The notes: generated by a model from the letters alone, not told the origin. A DNA stretch of 41,312 nucleotides from Pseudolabrys sp. (GCA_025929185.1 JAICMO010000008.1:1-41312), one strand, 5' to 3'; positions 17,194 to 26,533 are shown, counted from the stretch's first letter. Made by a program: numbers and translations.

Positions 17194-17451
17194 ATGCTGC
17201 GATTGAAAGTGAAACCTATTGGCGAGGGCCTCCATCCAAGCGAGACCTTCGTGTCCGTTGAAACAAGGGATGGTACTCAGGATTTGGTCGTTAGCCCTAG
17301 TGCAATCCAAGCAAGTTCGGTCGCTGTGGGCTGGCCTGTCGGGAAGGAAGGTTCTTATTTGTTGGTCGAGTTGCCGACACCTACGACGTTAGGTTCGCAA
17401 CGAGTTTGGGTCAGCAAAGACGAATTAGTTAAAGAAAAACGCGCGCGCTAG
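17194..17451 (+). CDS. Small protein of unknown function paired with the dCTP deaminase-like gene
   Basis: An 85-residue protein (MLRLKVKPIGEGLHPSETFV...) with no signal peptide or membrane segment. It is predicted mostly beta-strand, with SVETRDGTQDLVVSPSAI, VAVGWPVGKEGSYLLVELP and QRVWVSKDELVKEKRAR. I do not recognise a named domain. The ATG at 17194 follows AAAAGGA with good spacing; the frame opens earlier at 17119 but that part is not convincing. It ends 4 bases before the deaminase-like gene, so the two are surely co-transcribed and probably act together. The sequence is visibly more AT-rich than both neighbours, which suggests later acquisition. Confidence 0.7.
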   Translation: MLRLKVKPIGEGLHPSETFVSVETRDGTQDLVVSPSAIQASSVAVGWPVGKEGSYLLVELPTPTTLGSQRVWVSKDELVKEKRAR

Positions 17452-17455
17452 GGGC

Positions 17456-18004
17456 ATGATCTTTCCGGATCGAGAAATAAAAATCGCGCTAAAAAAGAAG
17501 CTGATCACAATTGATCCGGCTCCAAATAGCAGCGCGTACGCTTCAACCAGTGTTGATTTAACTCTCGATCCCCTCTTGAGAATTTTTAGAAATACCGGCC
17601 CCGGCGTCATCATTGACCCAGGATTACCCGGATATCAGGTTAAACAGTTACTAAATGGAGTGACCGATCCTTTCACGATCCCAGTTGGCGGGTGGGATTT
17701 TCCGCGTGGCACGTTGGTACTTGGATGGACCAAGGAACGGGTCGAGTTAAATCTAAAGGCAAAGCTTGCTGCTCGCGTCGAAGGAAAGAGTAGTCTCGCG
17801 CGTCTTGGGCTAGGGATACATATTACTGCTCCCACGATCCACGCAGGATTTGTCGGTACGATTCAACTCGAAATGTTTAATCATGGGCCGAACCTTATCA
17901 AATTGCGGCCAGATATGCCGATTTGTCAGCTTATCTTTGAAATGACTAAGGGTGTGCCTGAGAAGGCCTACAAAGGACAATTCTCGGGACAAAAGGCTAG
18001 TTGA
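17456..18004 (+). CDS. dCTP deaminase / dUTPase-superfamily protein
   Basis: A 182-residue protein of the trimeric dCTP deaminase/dUTPase fold. The core AARVEGKSSLARLGLGIHIT (106-124) is followed by HAGFVGTIQLEMFNHG and IKLRPDMPICQLIFE. By alignment with known dCTP deaminases, E139 (QLEMFN) is the general base and R116 the substrate arginine. The EGKSS form, with Lys at 111, resembles the bifunctional dCTP deaminase-dUTPase type, giving dUMP directly, although which reaction occurs is inference. It has an unusual insert near 40-80 (PGVIIDPGLPGYQVKQLLNG). Base use is AT-richer than neighbours. It could serve nucleotide metabolism, a mobile element, or phage defence by nucleotide depletion. Confidence 0.82.
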   Translation: MIFPDREIKIALKKKLITIDPAPNSSAYASTSVDLTLDPLLRIFRNTGPGVIIDPGLPGYQVKQLLNGVTDPFTIPVGGWDFPRGTLVLGWTKERVELNLKAKLAARVEGKSSLARLGLGIHITAPTIHAGFVGTIQLEMFNHGPNLIKLRPDMPICQLIFEMTKGVPEKAYKGQFSGQKAS

Positions 18005-18029
18005 TCATTTGCGGAAATGAGTGGTTCGC

Positions 18030-21000
18030 CTAGGTCCGCCCATATCCTCCCGCCGTCGGCGTCTGGATGATGACGGCTTCGCCGGCGTCGATGGTGGTCT
18101 CGTCGCAGCCTTGCAGGCGCTCCATGCGGCCGTCCTTGCGGCGCACCCAGTTTTCGCCGACCTGACCGGGCTCGCCCCCGGCAAGGCCGAACGGCGGCAC
18201 GCGGCGATGGCCGGACAAAATCGTGCATTCCATCTTTTCGAGAAAGCGAATGGTGCGGCGGATGCCGTCGCCCGCGTGCCACTTGCCCTTGCCGCCGGAG
18301 CCTTTGCGGATGTGGAAGTCTTCCAGCACCGCTGGATAACGAAACTCCAGCACCTCGGGATCGGTGAGCCGCGTGTTGGTCATGTGCGTATGCACCGCAT
18401 CGGTCCCGTCGAAGCCGGGGCCGGCCGGCGAGCCCGAGCAGATCGTTTCGTAATACTGGTACTTGGCGTTGCCGAAGTTGAGATTGTTCATGGTGCCTTG
18501 CGCGGCGGCCATGGCGCCGAGCGCGCCGAACAGGCAATTCGTCACCGCCTGCGAGGTCTCCACGTTTCCGGCGACCACGGCGGCCGGATATTCCGGCGAC
18601 AGCAAGGATTTCTTCGGCAGGATGATCCTTATCGGCCGCAGGCAGCCGGCGTTCATCGGAATGTCGTCGTCGACCATCACGCGGAAGACGTAAAGCACGG
18701 CGGCGCGCGCGACCGGCTCGGGCGCGTTGAAATTGGTCGGCTGCTGCGGCGAGGTGCCGGTGAAGTCGAGCGTCGCTTCGCGCCTCTTCTTGTCGACGGT
18801 GATCTTCACCTTGATCACCGTGCCCTGATCCATCTCGTAGGAAAACTCGCTGTCGTGCAGGCGGTCGATGACGCGCCGCACGCTTTCGGCGGCGTTGTCC
18901 TGCACGTGCTGCATGTACGCCTCAACCACGGGCAGCGTGAATTGCTTGACCATCTTGCGCAGCTCCTGCACGCCCTTCTCGTTGGCGGCGATCTGCGCCT
19001 TGATGTCGTTGATGTTCTGCACCGGATTGCGCGCCGGGTAGCGCGCGCCGGTCAACGCGGCCATCAGCTCTTTTTCGCGAAAGCGCCCGCGGTCGACGAG
19101 CTTGAAGTTGTCGAACAGCACGCCTTCCTGCTCGATGGTCGTCGCATTGGGCGACATCGAGCCGGGCGAAATGCCGCCGACGTCGGCGTGATGGCCGCGC
19201 GAGGCGACCCAGAAAAGGATTCGCGGGCCTTTCTCCGTCATCCTGAGGTGCTCGCGCGCAGCGCGAGCCTCGAAGGATGCACGGCCCCGGCCGTCGCCCT
19301 TCGAGGCTCGCTTCGCTCGCTCCTCAGGGTGACGGGACTGGCTTTCGAACACCGGCGTGCAGATGGTGATGTCCGGCAGGTGCGTGCCGCCGTTGTACGG
19401 CGCATTGATGCAGTAGACGTCGCCGGCTGAGATCTTGCCCTTGTTGTCGCGAATGACGGTCTCGACCGAACGATCCATCGAGCCGAGATGCACCGGCACG
19501 TGCGGCGCGTTGGCGACCAGCGTGCCGTCGGCGGAAAACACCGCGCAGGAGAAATCGAGCCGCTCCTTGATGTTCACCGAGTAGGCCGTGTTCTGCAGCG
19601 ACACGCCCATCTGCTCGGCCACCGACATGAACAGGTTGTTGAACACCTCGAGCATCACCGGATCGGCCTTTGTGCCGATGGCGTGGCGCCGCTTGGCGGC
19701 CACCGCGCGCGTGAGCACGAGATGATTTTTCGCGGTGATCTCTGCCTGCCAGCCGGGTTCGACCACGACTGTCTGGTGCGGCTCGATGATGATGGCCGCG
19801 CCTTTGACACGCGTGCCGGGCTTGAGCTGCGCGCGGGTATAGACGTTAGCCTTGTGCCATGTGCCGTCGGAAAAGAATTCGGTGCGGCGCGCGGGCGCGG
19901 GCAGGGCGCTGCGGCTCTTGCGCAGCGTCTTCTCGCGAAATTTCGCGCCGCCGCCCACGGCCTCGACCGAGACCGCTTCGACCACCATCTGCTTCGAGCG
20001 GTCGATGAAGCCGAAGCGCGCCTTGTGCGCTTTTTCGAAGGCGTGCTGGATTTTGTTCAGCACTGGACCTCCCCCTGAAAGGGGGAGGTCGGCGCGCGAA
20101 GCGCGCCGGGTGGGGGTCGATGGCATTTGCTTATGACCCCAACCCGGACCGCCTTCGGCGGTCTGACCCTCCCCTTTCAGGGGAGGGATGAAGGTGGGGA
20201 CGACCAGCGGCGTGTCTGTCCCCGCGTAGCGGATGTGCGCGCGCACGATCACTTTGATCTTGGCAGCGGGTACGCCCTGGCCAGCGACTTCATCTTTCGC
20301 CTGTTTACCCATCCGCGCAGCCACGCGTGCGATCACGGCCAGCGCCTTGTCGCCGAACGGCAGCTCGATCGCCTGCTGCCGCGTCGCGCGAATGTCGGCC
20401 AAGCCCATGCCGTAAGCCGAGAGCAGCGACGAGAACGGATGGATCAGCACCTTTGTCATGCCGAGCGCATCGGCGACCAGGCAGGCGTGCTGGCCGCCGG
20501 CGCCGCCGAAGCAATTGAGCGCATAGCGCGTCACGTCGTAGCCGCGCTGCACGGAAATCTTCTTGATCGCGTTCGCCATGTTCTCGACCGCGATCTTGAT
20601 GAAGCCGTCGGCAATTTCTTCCGGCGTGCGGCCGCCGCCGACCTCGCGCGCCAGGTCGGCGAACGCTTTCCGCACTGCCCCGGCATCGAGCGGCAGGTTG
20701 CGCTCGGCGCCGAAAATCTTCGGGAAGAATTCCGGCATCAGCTTGCCGGTCTTGAGGTTGGCGTCGTTCACCGCGAGCGGGCCGCCGCGGCTATAACATT
20801 TCGGCCCCGGTTTGGCGCCTGCCGAAGCCGGGCCGACGCGAAAGCGCGCGCCGTCGAAATGCAGGATCGAGCCGCCGCCGGCCGCGACCGTATGGATGAG
20901 CATCATCGGCGCGCGCATGCGCACGCCGGCGACTTCCGTCTCGTAGGCGCGCTCGTACTCGCCGTCGAAATGCGAGATGTCGGTCGAGGTGCCGCCCATG

Positions 21001-22070
21001 TCGAAGCCGATCAGGCGATCGAAGCCGGCTTCGCGCCCCGTCTGCGCCATGCCGACCACGCCGCCGGCGGGGCCGGACAAGATGGCGTCCTTGCCCTGGA
21101 AAAGCTCGGCCGCAGTCAGCCCGCCGGACGACATCATGAACATCAGGCGGATTGAATCTGTTGCGTCACCGCTTGCGCTGGCGGAATCCTTGCCCGCTTG
21201 CTCATTCTTTTCCCTCCCCCGCTTGCGGGGGTGGGTTAGGGAGGGGGTAAAAGCCTGCTCGGCAATTGAAGAAGAGCCTCCACCCGCCGCGCCTTCGCCC
21301 TTCGGGCTTCGGCGGGCGACCTCCCCCGCAAGCGGGGGAGGTGAAGAAAGCGCGAGGGATGTCGCGCGCATTTCGCTCGCCACCCGCGCCACGTAGCGCC
21401 GCAGGATCGGCGAGAGATAGGCATCGACCACCGTGGTGTCGCCGCGCGAGACGATCTTGATCAGCGGCGAAACCTCGTGGCTCACGGAAATCTGCGCGAA
21501 GCCGACTTCGCGCGCGAGCGCGGCGACGCGCTTCTCATGCTCGGCGTGGTGATAGGCGTGCATGAAGACGATAGCGACAGCTTCGATTCCATCGGCCTTC
21601 GCCGTTTCGAGCTCGCGCCGCACGCTGGCGAGATCGACCTCGCGCTCGACCGTGCCGTCGGCAAGCACGCGCTCGTCGACCTCGACCACGCGTTCGTAGA
21701 GCATGTCCGGTTTGACGATCTGCCGCGCAAAAATCTTCGGCCGCGCCTGGTAGCCGATCTTGAGCGCATCGCGGAAGCCTTTGGTGATCAGCAGCAGCGT
21801 CCGCTCGCCTTTGCGCTCGAGCAGCGCATTGGTAGCGACCGTCGTGCCCATCTTCACCGCGCCGATGCGGCCCGGTGGAATTGCCTCACCCGATTTTAAG
21901 CCGAGCAGGTCGCGGATGCCTTGCACCGCGGCATCGCCATAGGCTTCGGGATTCTCGGACAGCAGCTTGTGCGCAATGAGCGTGCCGTCGGGGCGGCGGC
22001 CGACAATGTCGGTGAACGTGCCGCCACGGTCGATCCAGAAATCCCAGCGGTGCAATGGTTTTGCGATCAT
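18030..22070 (-). CDS. Fused hydantoinase/5-oxoprolinase (HyuA-HyuB) carrying three in-frame repeat insertions
   Basis: A 1346-residue fusion of both subunits of an ATP-dependent hydantoinase/oxoprolinase. The HyuA part has DRGGTFTD (14-21), [15 protein letters not shown] (about 74-88) and [13 protein letters not shown] (about 356). The HyuB part runs from [20 protein letters not shown] (about 803) to the end, with [12 protein letters not shown] and [17 protein letters not shown]. The family opens cyclic amides such as 5-oxoproline or hydantoins with ATP. Residues about 244-287, 628-668 and 912-945 are translated palindromic repeats, and without them the length returns to the usual 1200 or so. 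The frame is open to 22133; the ATG at 22070 begins the family pattern but lacks a clear ribosome-binding site. Whether the enzyme still works is unknown. Confidence 0.9.
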   Translation of the reverse strand: MIAKPLHRWDFWIDRGGTFTDIVGRRPDGTLIAHKLLSENPEAYGDAAVQGIRDLLGLKSGEAIPPGRIGAVKMGTTVATNALLERKGERTLLLITKGFRDALKIGYQARPKIFARQIVKPDMLYERVVEVDERVLADGTVEREVDLASVRRELETAKADGIEAVAIVFMHAYHHAEHEKRVAALAREVGFAQISVSHEVSPLIKIVSRGDTTVVDAYLSPILRRYVARVASEMRATSLALSSPPPLAGEVARRSPKGEGAAGGGSSSIAEQAFTPSLTHPRKRGREKNEQAGKDSASASGDATDSIRLMFMMSSGGLTAAELFQGKDAILSGPAGGVVGMAQTGREAGFDRLIGFDMGGTSTDISHFDGEYERAYETEVAGVRMRAPMMLIHTVAAGGGSILHFDGARFRVGPASAGAKPGPKCYSRGGPLAVNDANLKTGKLMPEFFPKIFGAERNLPLDAGAVRKAFADLAREVGGGRTPEEIADGFIKIAVENMANAIKKISVQRGYDVTRYALNCFGGAGGQHACLVADALGMTKVLIHPFSSLLSAYGMGLADIRATRQQAIELPFGDKALAVIARVAARMGKQAKDEVAGQGVPAAKIKVIVRAHIRYAGTDTPLVVPTFIPPLKGEGQTAEGGPGWGHKQMPSTPTRRASRADLPLSGGGPVLNKIQHAFEKAHKARFGFIDRSKQMVVEAVSVEAVGGGAKFREKTLRKSRSALPAPARRTEFFSDGTWHKANVYTRAQLKPGTRVKGAAIIIEPHQTVVVEPGWQAEITAKNHLVLTRAVAAKRRHAIGTKADPVMLEVFNNLFMSVAEQMGVSLQNTAYSVNIKERLDFSCAVFSADGTLVANAPHVPVHLGSMDRSVETVIRDNKGKISAGDVYCINAPYNGGTHLPDITICTPVFESQSRHPEERAKRASKGDGRGRASFEARAAREHLRMTEKGPRILFWVASRGHHADVGGISPGSMSPNATTIEQEGVLFDNFKLVDRGRFREKELMAALTGARYPARNPVQNINDIKAQIAANEKGVQELRKMVKQFTLPVVEAYMQHVQDNAAESVRRVIDRLHDSEFSYEMDQGTVIKVKITVDKKRREATLDFTGTSPQQPTNFNAPEPVARAAVLYVFRVMVDDDIPMNAGCLRPIRIILPKKSLLSPEYPAAVVAGNVETSQAVTNCLFGALGAMAAAQGTMNNLNFGNAKYQYYETICSGSPAGPGFDGTDAVHTHMTNTRLTDPEVLEFRYPAVLEDFHIRKGSGGKGKWHAGDGIRRTIRFLEKMECTILSGHRRVPPFGLAGGEPGQVGENWVRRKDGRMERLQGCDETTIDAGEAVIIQTPTAGGYGRT
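19235..19335. repeat. Palindromic repeat, family 1, inside the HyuB part
   Basis: The ends CCGTCATCCTGAGG and CCTCAGGGTGACGG are inverted copies with one mismatch, and two inner inverted stretches (CGAGCCTCGAAGGATG and CCCTTCGAGGCTCG) make a long double hairpin. Translated on the minus strand it gives [20 protein letters not shown] and following residues between CTPVF and [11 protein letters not shown]. The reading frame stays open. Confidence 0.85.
20066..20188. repeat. Dimeric palindromic repeat, family 2, inside the HyuA part
   Basis: The left half is GACCTCCCCCTGAAAGGGGG plus AGGTC, then a second hairpin GGCGCGCGAAGCGCGCC and GGGTGGGGG. A short spacer with GCATTTG (20123-20129) follows, then an inverted right half with ACCGCCTTCGGCGGT and CCCTCCCCTTTCAGGGGAGG. 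It is translated between the [12 protein letters not shown] block and [11 protein letters not shown] of the hydantoinase without a stop. Confidence 0.85.
21211..21342. repeat. Dimeric palindromic repeat, family 2, inside the HyuA part
   Basis: CCTCCCCCGCTTGCGGGGG at the left end and CCTCCCCCGCAAGCGGGGG near the right end are inverted partners, with an additional inner hairpin around CGCCTTCGCCCTTCGGGC. Translated on the minus strand it gives [18 protein letters not shown] and then [15 protein letters not shown], placed before [20 protein letters not shown] of the hydantoinase. The frame is kept. Confidence 0.85.
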
Positions 22071-22184
22071 GAGAATGAGAACTAGCAACGATATGGGAGG
22101 CGCACTATGTCCCGCCTGTCGCCGATAAAACAAGCCTGTTAGGTTTGCCGCCGGCGCAATGCCGCAATCGGCAAGGACTATTCC

Positions 22185-22952
22185 ATGCGAAAATTTGCAA
22201 AGCCCCTCATCGCAATGGCTCTCTGCGCATCAGGGTTGCTCGTTGCAGCGGCGCAAGCGCAGGCGGCCGAACTCAGGGTTCTGAGCGGCAACGGGGCGAA
22301 AGCGGCCGTGCGCGAGCTTTGCGCGCAATTTGCAAGCAAGACCGGCAACAAGGTTTCGATCCATTTCGAGGTGAACGCCGACCTGAAAAAGAAAATCGAA
22401 GCCGGCGAGCCTTTTGATGTCGCCGTGCTCAACCCGCCGGTGCTCGATGCGTTGATCAAGGAAGGCAAGATCGTTGCCGACACGCGCGCCGACATCGGCC
22501 GCGCGGGCCTCGGCGTCGCGGTGCGCGCAGGCGCTCCGAAGCCTGATATTTCGACGGTCGACGCGTTCAAGCGCGCGCTGCTTGCCACAAAAGCAGTCGC
22601 GTTTCCCGGCAAAGGGGCGAGCGGCCGCTATTTCGTCAGCCTGCTCGACCGCATGGGCATTGCGGCGCAAATGAAACCGAAGCTGAAGCCGATGAAAGCG
22701 GAGGACACCGTGGAGGTCGTCGCGCGTGGTGAAGCCGATATGGTCGTCGTGGTGTCGACGCGGATCACCGGCGTCGCCGGCGTCGAGCGGGTGGGGCCGA
22801 TCCCGGAAGCGCTGCAAACCAAGATCGGATTTGCCGCGGGCGTCGGCAGTTCATCGAAAGCTTCCGATGCCGGCAAAGCGCTGGTGCGATTCCTGAGCGC
22901 GCCGGCAGCAGCCGAGACGCTCAAGAAGAACGGCGTCGATCCGGCGCACTAG
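22185..22952 (+). CDS. ModA-like periplasmic substrate-binding protein
   Basis: A 255-residue exported protein with a signal peptide ([27 protein letters not shown], cleavage near residue 28) followed by [21 protein letters not shown]. The remainder ([57 protein letters not shown]) is the molybdate-binding-protein-like fold of the SBP_bac_11 group. AAGGA lies just before the ATG. No permease or ATPase is nearby. It diverges from the hydantoinase gene with 114 bases between starts and could report or bind a ligand linked to that enzyme, but true molybdate binding is doubtful because many proteins of this group bind other ligands. Confidence 0.88.
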   Translation: MRKFAKPLIAMALCASGLLVAAAQAQAAELRVLSGNGAKAAVRELCAQFASKTGNKVSIHFEVNADLKKKIEAGEPFDVAVLNPPVLDALIKEGKIVADTRADIGRAGLGVAVRAGAPKPDISTVDAFKRALLATKAVAFPGKGASGRYFVSLLDRMGIAAQMKPKLKPMKAEDTVEVVARGEADMVVVVSTRITGVAGVERVGPIPEALQTKIGFAAGVGSSSKASDAGKALVRFLSAPAAAETLKKNGVDPAH

Positions 22953-22990
22953 AAGGCGATCAACTGAGATTGAAACGGCTCTTTTCTCCG

Positions 22991-23059
22991 CTCATTCCCG
23001 CGCAAGCGGGAATCCAGCGCATATGAAGTCTGGACCCCCGCTTTCGCGGGCGTGAGCGG
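22991..23059. repeat. Palindromic repeat, family 3, between convergent genes
   Basis: TTCCCGCGCAAGCGGGAA at the left and CCCCGCTTTCGCGGG at the right are two hairpins, in a gap of 141 bases between convergent genes. It is a common type of intergenic repeat; it may serve as terminator for both genes. A related hairpin lies in rnpB at 26840-26864. Confidence 0.7.
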
Positions 23060-23093
23060 ATGACTGATCGATTCAACTCAAACGAATCAAACT

Positions 23094-23975
23094 CTAGCCG
23101 CGCTTCACGCGCATGCGTTGACCGATAACGACAGTGGCGACCACAGCGGCAGCATAAAGCAAAGTCGACAACTTAATCCGCTCGCCGTTCACCGGCGCGG
23201 CCAGCGCGACGATCACAAAGGGCTGCAACAGCATCAATTGCCCGACGCGCGCGACGCCGCCCATCGCCATCGCCGCGTTGAACACAAAGAAGGCGAAGAA
23301 CTGGCTGACGAAGCTGACATAGGCGAGGCCGATCCACGCGGGAAGCGGCGTATCGGTCAGGTGCTGCGGCCATAATGCGAGCGTCGCAATGGCTGCAAGC
23401 GGCATGAACATCGCCACCTGCCACGAGATCACTTCCCAGCCCGGCCGCTGCATGCTCAGGCGGCCCGACAGCGCGTAGCCGAACGCGCCGGCGACGACGG
23501 TGCCGAGCAGATAGAGATCGCCGAGCGCAAACGAATGCGCCTCGCTCTGTCGCAGCACGAAAACGACGACGATTGCCGCACCGGCAAGGCTCGCGAGCCA
23601 AAAGCCCGCGCTCGGCCGTTCATGCGTAACGAACGAAGCGGCGGCGACGGTTGCGAGCGGCATGATGCCGAGCACGACGCCGCCATGCGCCGCCGGAACC
23701 TTGGCCATTGCAAGCGCCATCAACACGGGAAAGCCGACAATGGTGCAAAGCCCGGTGACGAACAGCTCGAACCATATCCTTTGTGTCGGCCAGGGGCGGC
23801 GCAGCACAGTCAGCAATAACAGGCCGGCGCAGCCGGCGATCGTCGCGCGCGCCGCCGTGAGAAACAGCGGGTCGAGCGCGCTGACGGTAAGCCGCGTCGC
23901 CGGCAGCGTGCCGCCGAACAGGCAGACGCCGGCGAAGCCGAGCGCGATTCCCAACTTTTCGCGGGAGGAGGGCAT
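23094..23975 (-). CDS. EamA/DMT-family transporter
   Basis: A 293-residue inner-membrane protein with about ten hydrophobic segments arranged as two EamA repeats. It begins MPSSREKLGIALGFAGVCLFGGTLPATRL, with LDPLFLTAARATIAGCAGLLLL and later GDLYLLGTVVAGAFGYALSGRLS and SFVSQFFAFFVFNAAMAMGGV. The family exports metabolites or amino acids; the substrate here is unknown. The frame is open to 24206, but those extra residues include a translated repeat (24115-24178) and no transporter sequence; the ATG at 23975 with AGGAGGG-like GCCCTCCTCC upstream on the complement fits better. It converges on the binding-protein gene. Confidence 0.9.
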   Translation of the reverse strand: MPSSREKLGIALGFAGVCLFGGTLPATRLTVSALDPLFLTAARATIAGCAGLLLLTVLRRPWPTQRIWFELFVTGLCTIVGFPVLMALAMAKVPAAHGGVVLGIMPLATVAAASFVTHERPSAGFWLASLAGAAIVVVFVLRQSEAHSFALGDLYLLGTVVAGAFGYALSGRLSMQRPGWEVISWQVAMFMPLAAIATLALWPQHLTDTPLPAWIGLAYVSFVSQFFAFFVFNAAMAMGGVARVGQLMLLQPFVIVALAAPVNGERIKLSTLLYAAAVVATVVIGQRMRVKRG

Positions 23976-24114
23976 GTGGGTCCACGCGGAAGCTATCGGC
24001 TGCCGCGGCCAAAAACCACTTGTGAATGCTCCGCGGAACGCAGTTACGTAAAGTTTCCCGCGGGCCGCTCGCGCTAGGGCATGATCGCTTAAAACGGAAG
24101 CGCCGCTCGCCGCA

Positions 24115-24178
24115 GCGTCATTGCCGGACTTGATCCGGCCATCCATCCTTGCAAACGAGATGGACCCGCGGGTGACGC
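24115..24178. repeat. Palindromic repeat, family 4, between the EamA and nitrite reductase genes
   Basis: GCGTCATTGCCGGACTTGAT and a degenerate inverted end ACCCGCGGGTGACGC, with ATCCATC and GAGATGG as inner inverted parts. This looks like a worn copy of a repeat common in Rhizobiales intergenic regions (recollection, not a search). It lies in the 242-base gap at 23976-24217, where nothing else is seen. Confidence 0.55.
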
Positions 24179-24217
24179 TGAAGACATTGAGACGATTCAG
24201 TCCCAAGCAATCATGCT

Positions 24218-26311
24218 TTAGTGGCTCACCCCGGGCATGACCTGCCCGTTATAGATGTCGGTGTTCGGCGCTCCTTCCACCGAAAGGATTCCGACAAGGC
24301 CGCGCTCCGCGCGCGCCAGCGCGTGATCGACGAGCGTGTAATTCCCCGGCACGTGCAATTTGAACTCCGTTAAGACCGCGCCGCCCGGCGGCACGGTAAC
24401 GGTCTGAATTCCCTTGAGCGGCGGAGTCTCCAGGCTCCCGAGCCTGTAAACCTTGTCGAATATTTCGCCGATGACATGGAATGAGGAAGTGAAATTCGGA
24501 CCACCGACGCCGAAGAAAATACGGACCGTGTCGCCGACCTTGGCGCGCAACGGGTGTAGCTTGGAGATCGCGCCGACCGAGCCATTGAACACGAAATATT
24601 CCGGCTTCTCGTCGAGCAGCTTCTCGACGCTGAACTCCTGGCTGCCACGCTGCCCGAAAGCTTTGTCGGTGTAGATCTCGCCCTGCATCACATAAAATTC
24701 GTGGTCGACCGGCGGCAACCCGCCCTCGGGCTCGACCAAGATCAATCCGTACATTCCATTGGCGATGTGCTCGGCAACCATCGGCGTTGCGCAATGGTAG
24801 ACGTAAAGCCCCGGCACCAGCGCCTTCCAGGTCATGGATTTTTCCTTGCCCGGATCGACCTGGAGCGCTGCTGCGCCGCCGCCGGGCCCGGTCGCGGCGT
24901 GGAAATCCACCGAATGAATCATCGAGCTTTCGGCGGAATTTTTCAGATGAATATCGACCGTGTCGCCGACGCGTACGCGAATAAACGGGCCAGGCACCTT
25001 GCCGTTGAAGGTCCAGTAGCCGAACGTCGTGCCTTCCGCGAGCCGGCCTTCTACTTCGACCGAGAGCAGATCGACTCGAACGGTCTGCGGCTCGCGCTTG
25101 CCGATCGGCGGCGGGAGATCGTCCGGTGCACGGGATATGTCGGCTTCGACCACGCTCGGCACCGGCGGTTTCGGCGTGACGATAAACTGGCCTTGCATGC
25201 CGGCCAGGCGGTGCCCGGGCACGCTGCAATAATAGATAAAGTCGCCTGACTTGCCCGCCCGGAACGCCAACGTTGTGCTCGCGCCCTTGCCGGTCACGCG
25301 CGGCGAGCGCGCGTCTTGATCGGGAAAGACGATGTCGTGCTCGGCGCCCTCGCCATTGATGAGCGTGAGTTGCACCACTTGTCCCTCGGCGGCAGTCAGG
25401 ACCGGGTTCACCTTGCCGTCGATCGTGCCGCCGACGCCGATATAGACCATGCGGCCTTCGGCAATGCCGGAACGCAACGTGTAGCGCGCGTCGGGAATGT
25501 AGACCGTCGATGCACCCGCCTGGCTCGCCGACGGCGCGGCAGGATTTTGTGCAGCGGCTTGCGGCGAAGACGGCGCGGCTTGCGACGCGACCGCATTCGG
25601 CGTCCCGCCTCCGCCCGCAGAAGCCAGATAGGCAATCACGTCGTCACGGTCATGCTCGCTCTTGAGCCCGGGAAACGGCATCTTGTTGCCCGGCACCACC
25701 TTCTGCGGATCGGTGAGATAAGCGCCGAGCGTCTTGGCGTCCCACATGATGTTTGCCTGCTTCATCGCCGGCGAATACGTGTAGCCCGCCTCAGCGCCGA
25801 CCTTGCGGCCGATCACGCCGGCGAGCGATGGCCCGACCAGATTCTTGCCGGGCGTCAGGGAATGACAGGCTTGGCATTTGCGGAAAACCTGACGGCCGGC
25901 GACGGCATCGCCATGGATGCCGGCCGCAGCGGACCAGGCGGCGGTCTGTTGCGCCTGAGCCTGTGGCACAGATGTATGGGGCTGCGTTGCGGGTGTATTC
26001 GCAGTTGAAGGCGGCGTCGCGCTCTTGGTTTGCTGGGCCGTCTTCGAAGGATTTGGACCCGCTGCGGCTGGCGCCGCCGCGCCGGGCTGCGGCTTCTTTG
26101 TTTGCGGGGCAGCCTTGGCGCTTGCTGACCGGTTTTGCGGAGTCGGCGATGGCGCGGAAGAGCTGTTGCTCGCCTGCTCCGATGTCTCGTTCGAAGCGGT
26201 TTGGGATGAGGTTGTGGGAAGCGAAGCGACATAAAAGAACGGAATGATCACGCAAATGCCGACGATCAGGACGATCCAACTGCGAATGGTTTCCTGGATT
26301 TTTTGCCACAT
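24218..26311 (-). CDS. nirK: Membrane-anchored cytochrome c - cupredoxin - copper nitrite reductase fusion
   Basis: A 697-residue three-module redox protein reducing nitrite to NO in denitrification. An N-terminal membrane anchor (SWIVLIVGICVIIPFFYVAS, 11-30) is followed by a Pro/Ala/Ser/Thr/Gln-rich linker to about 130. A class I cytochrome c carries CQACH at 146-150 and axial M211. After a second linker comes a cupredoxin with type 1 copper ligands H325, C362, H367 and M372. The NirK part (about 400-697) has type 1 ligands H466, C507, H515, M520, type 2 ligands H471, H506, H663, and catalytic D469 and H612. All ligands are present, so it should be active, with electrons passing heme to copper to copper. 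The anchored periplasmic form is unusual. No nirV or nnrR is nearby. Confidence 0.93.
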   Translation of the reverse strand: MWQKIQETIRSWIVLIVGICVIIPFFYVASLPTTSSQTASNETSEQASNSSSAPSPTPQNRSASAKAAPQTKKPQPGAAAPAAAGPNPSKTAQQTKSATPPSTANTPATQPHTSVPQAQAQQTAAWSAAAGIHGDAVAGRQVFRKCQACHSLTPGKNLVGPSLAGVIGRKVGAEAGYTYSPAMKQANIMWDAKTLGAYLTDPQKVVPGNKMPFPGLKSEHDRDDVIAYLASAGGGGTPNAVASQAAPSSPQAAAQNPAAPSASQAGASTVYIPDARYTLRSGIAEGRMVYIGVGGTIDGKVNPVLTAAEGQVVQLTLINGEGAEHDIVFPDQDARSPRVTGKGASTTLAFRAGKSGDFIYYCSVPGHRLAGMQGQFIVTPKPPVPSVVEADISRAPDDLPPPIGKREPQTVRVDLLSVEVEGRLAEGTTFGYWTFNGKVPGPFIRVRVGDTVDIHLKNSAESSMIHSVDFHAATGPGGGAAALQVDPGKEKSMTWKALVPGLYVYHCATPMVAEHIANGMYGLILVEPEGGLPPVDHEFYVMQGEIYTDKAFGQRGSQEFSVEKLLDEKPEYFVFNGSVGAISKLHPLRAKVGDTVRIFFGVGGPNFTSSFHVIGEIFDKVYRLGSLETPPLKGIQTVTVPPGGAVLTEFKLHVPGNYTLVDHALARAERGLVGILSVEGAPNTDIYNGQVMPGVSH

Positions 26312-26500
26312 GGATTGCTTGCCGGTTTGACGTTGCGAACGTTTCCGAACAGCACAATGACACCGCCGAGAGTAGGACAGATTGCTCGTCAGCGCGAAGC
26401 AGAGGTGGCATGCAATTTGCGGCTGACGCGATCATTCGCCGCATCTGATGGCGGTGAAACGTAAACACGTTCGTAGAACAAGCTGCCCGCCAAAATTGGC

Positions 26501-26533
26501 GAGGCGCCCGGCGGGTACTTCGCCGGACGCCTC
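26501..26533 (-). terminator. Terminator of the RNase P RNA
   Basis: GAGGCGCCCGGCG and CGCCGGACGCCTC form a 13-base stem with one mismatch around a 7-base loop, starting a few bases beyond the rnpB 3' end and followed on the minus strand by GCCAATTTTGG. Confidence 0.75.

Noticed and set aside
18021-20078. Two long plus-strand frames opposite the hydantoinase gene (469 and 196 residues)
   Set aside because: Both are His/Arg/Val-rich complements of conserved HyuB and HyuA sequence; no start signals or domains.
19235-21342. Repeat clusters considered as a CRISPR array
   Set aside because: The repeats are palindromic, spaced hundreds of bases apart, of differing families and inside a coding frame; no regular repeat-spacer units exist anywhere in the window.
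26312-26345. Possible FNR/NnrR box upstream of the nitrite reductase (TTGACGTTGCGAAC)
   Set aside because: Only one half-site resembles TTGAC/TTGAT; the other half does not fit, so no anaerobic regulator site is claimed.
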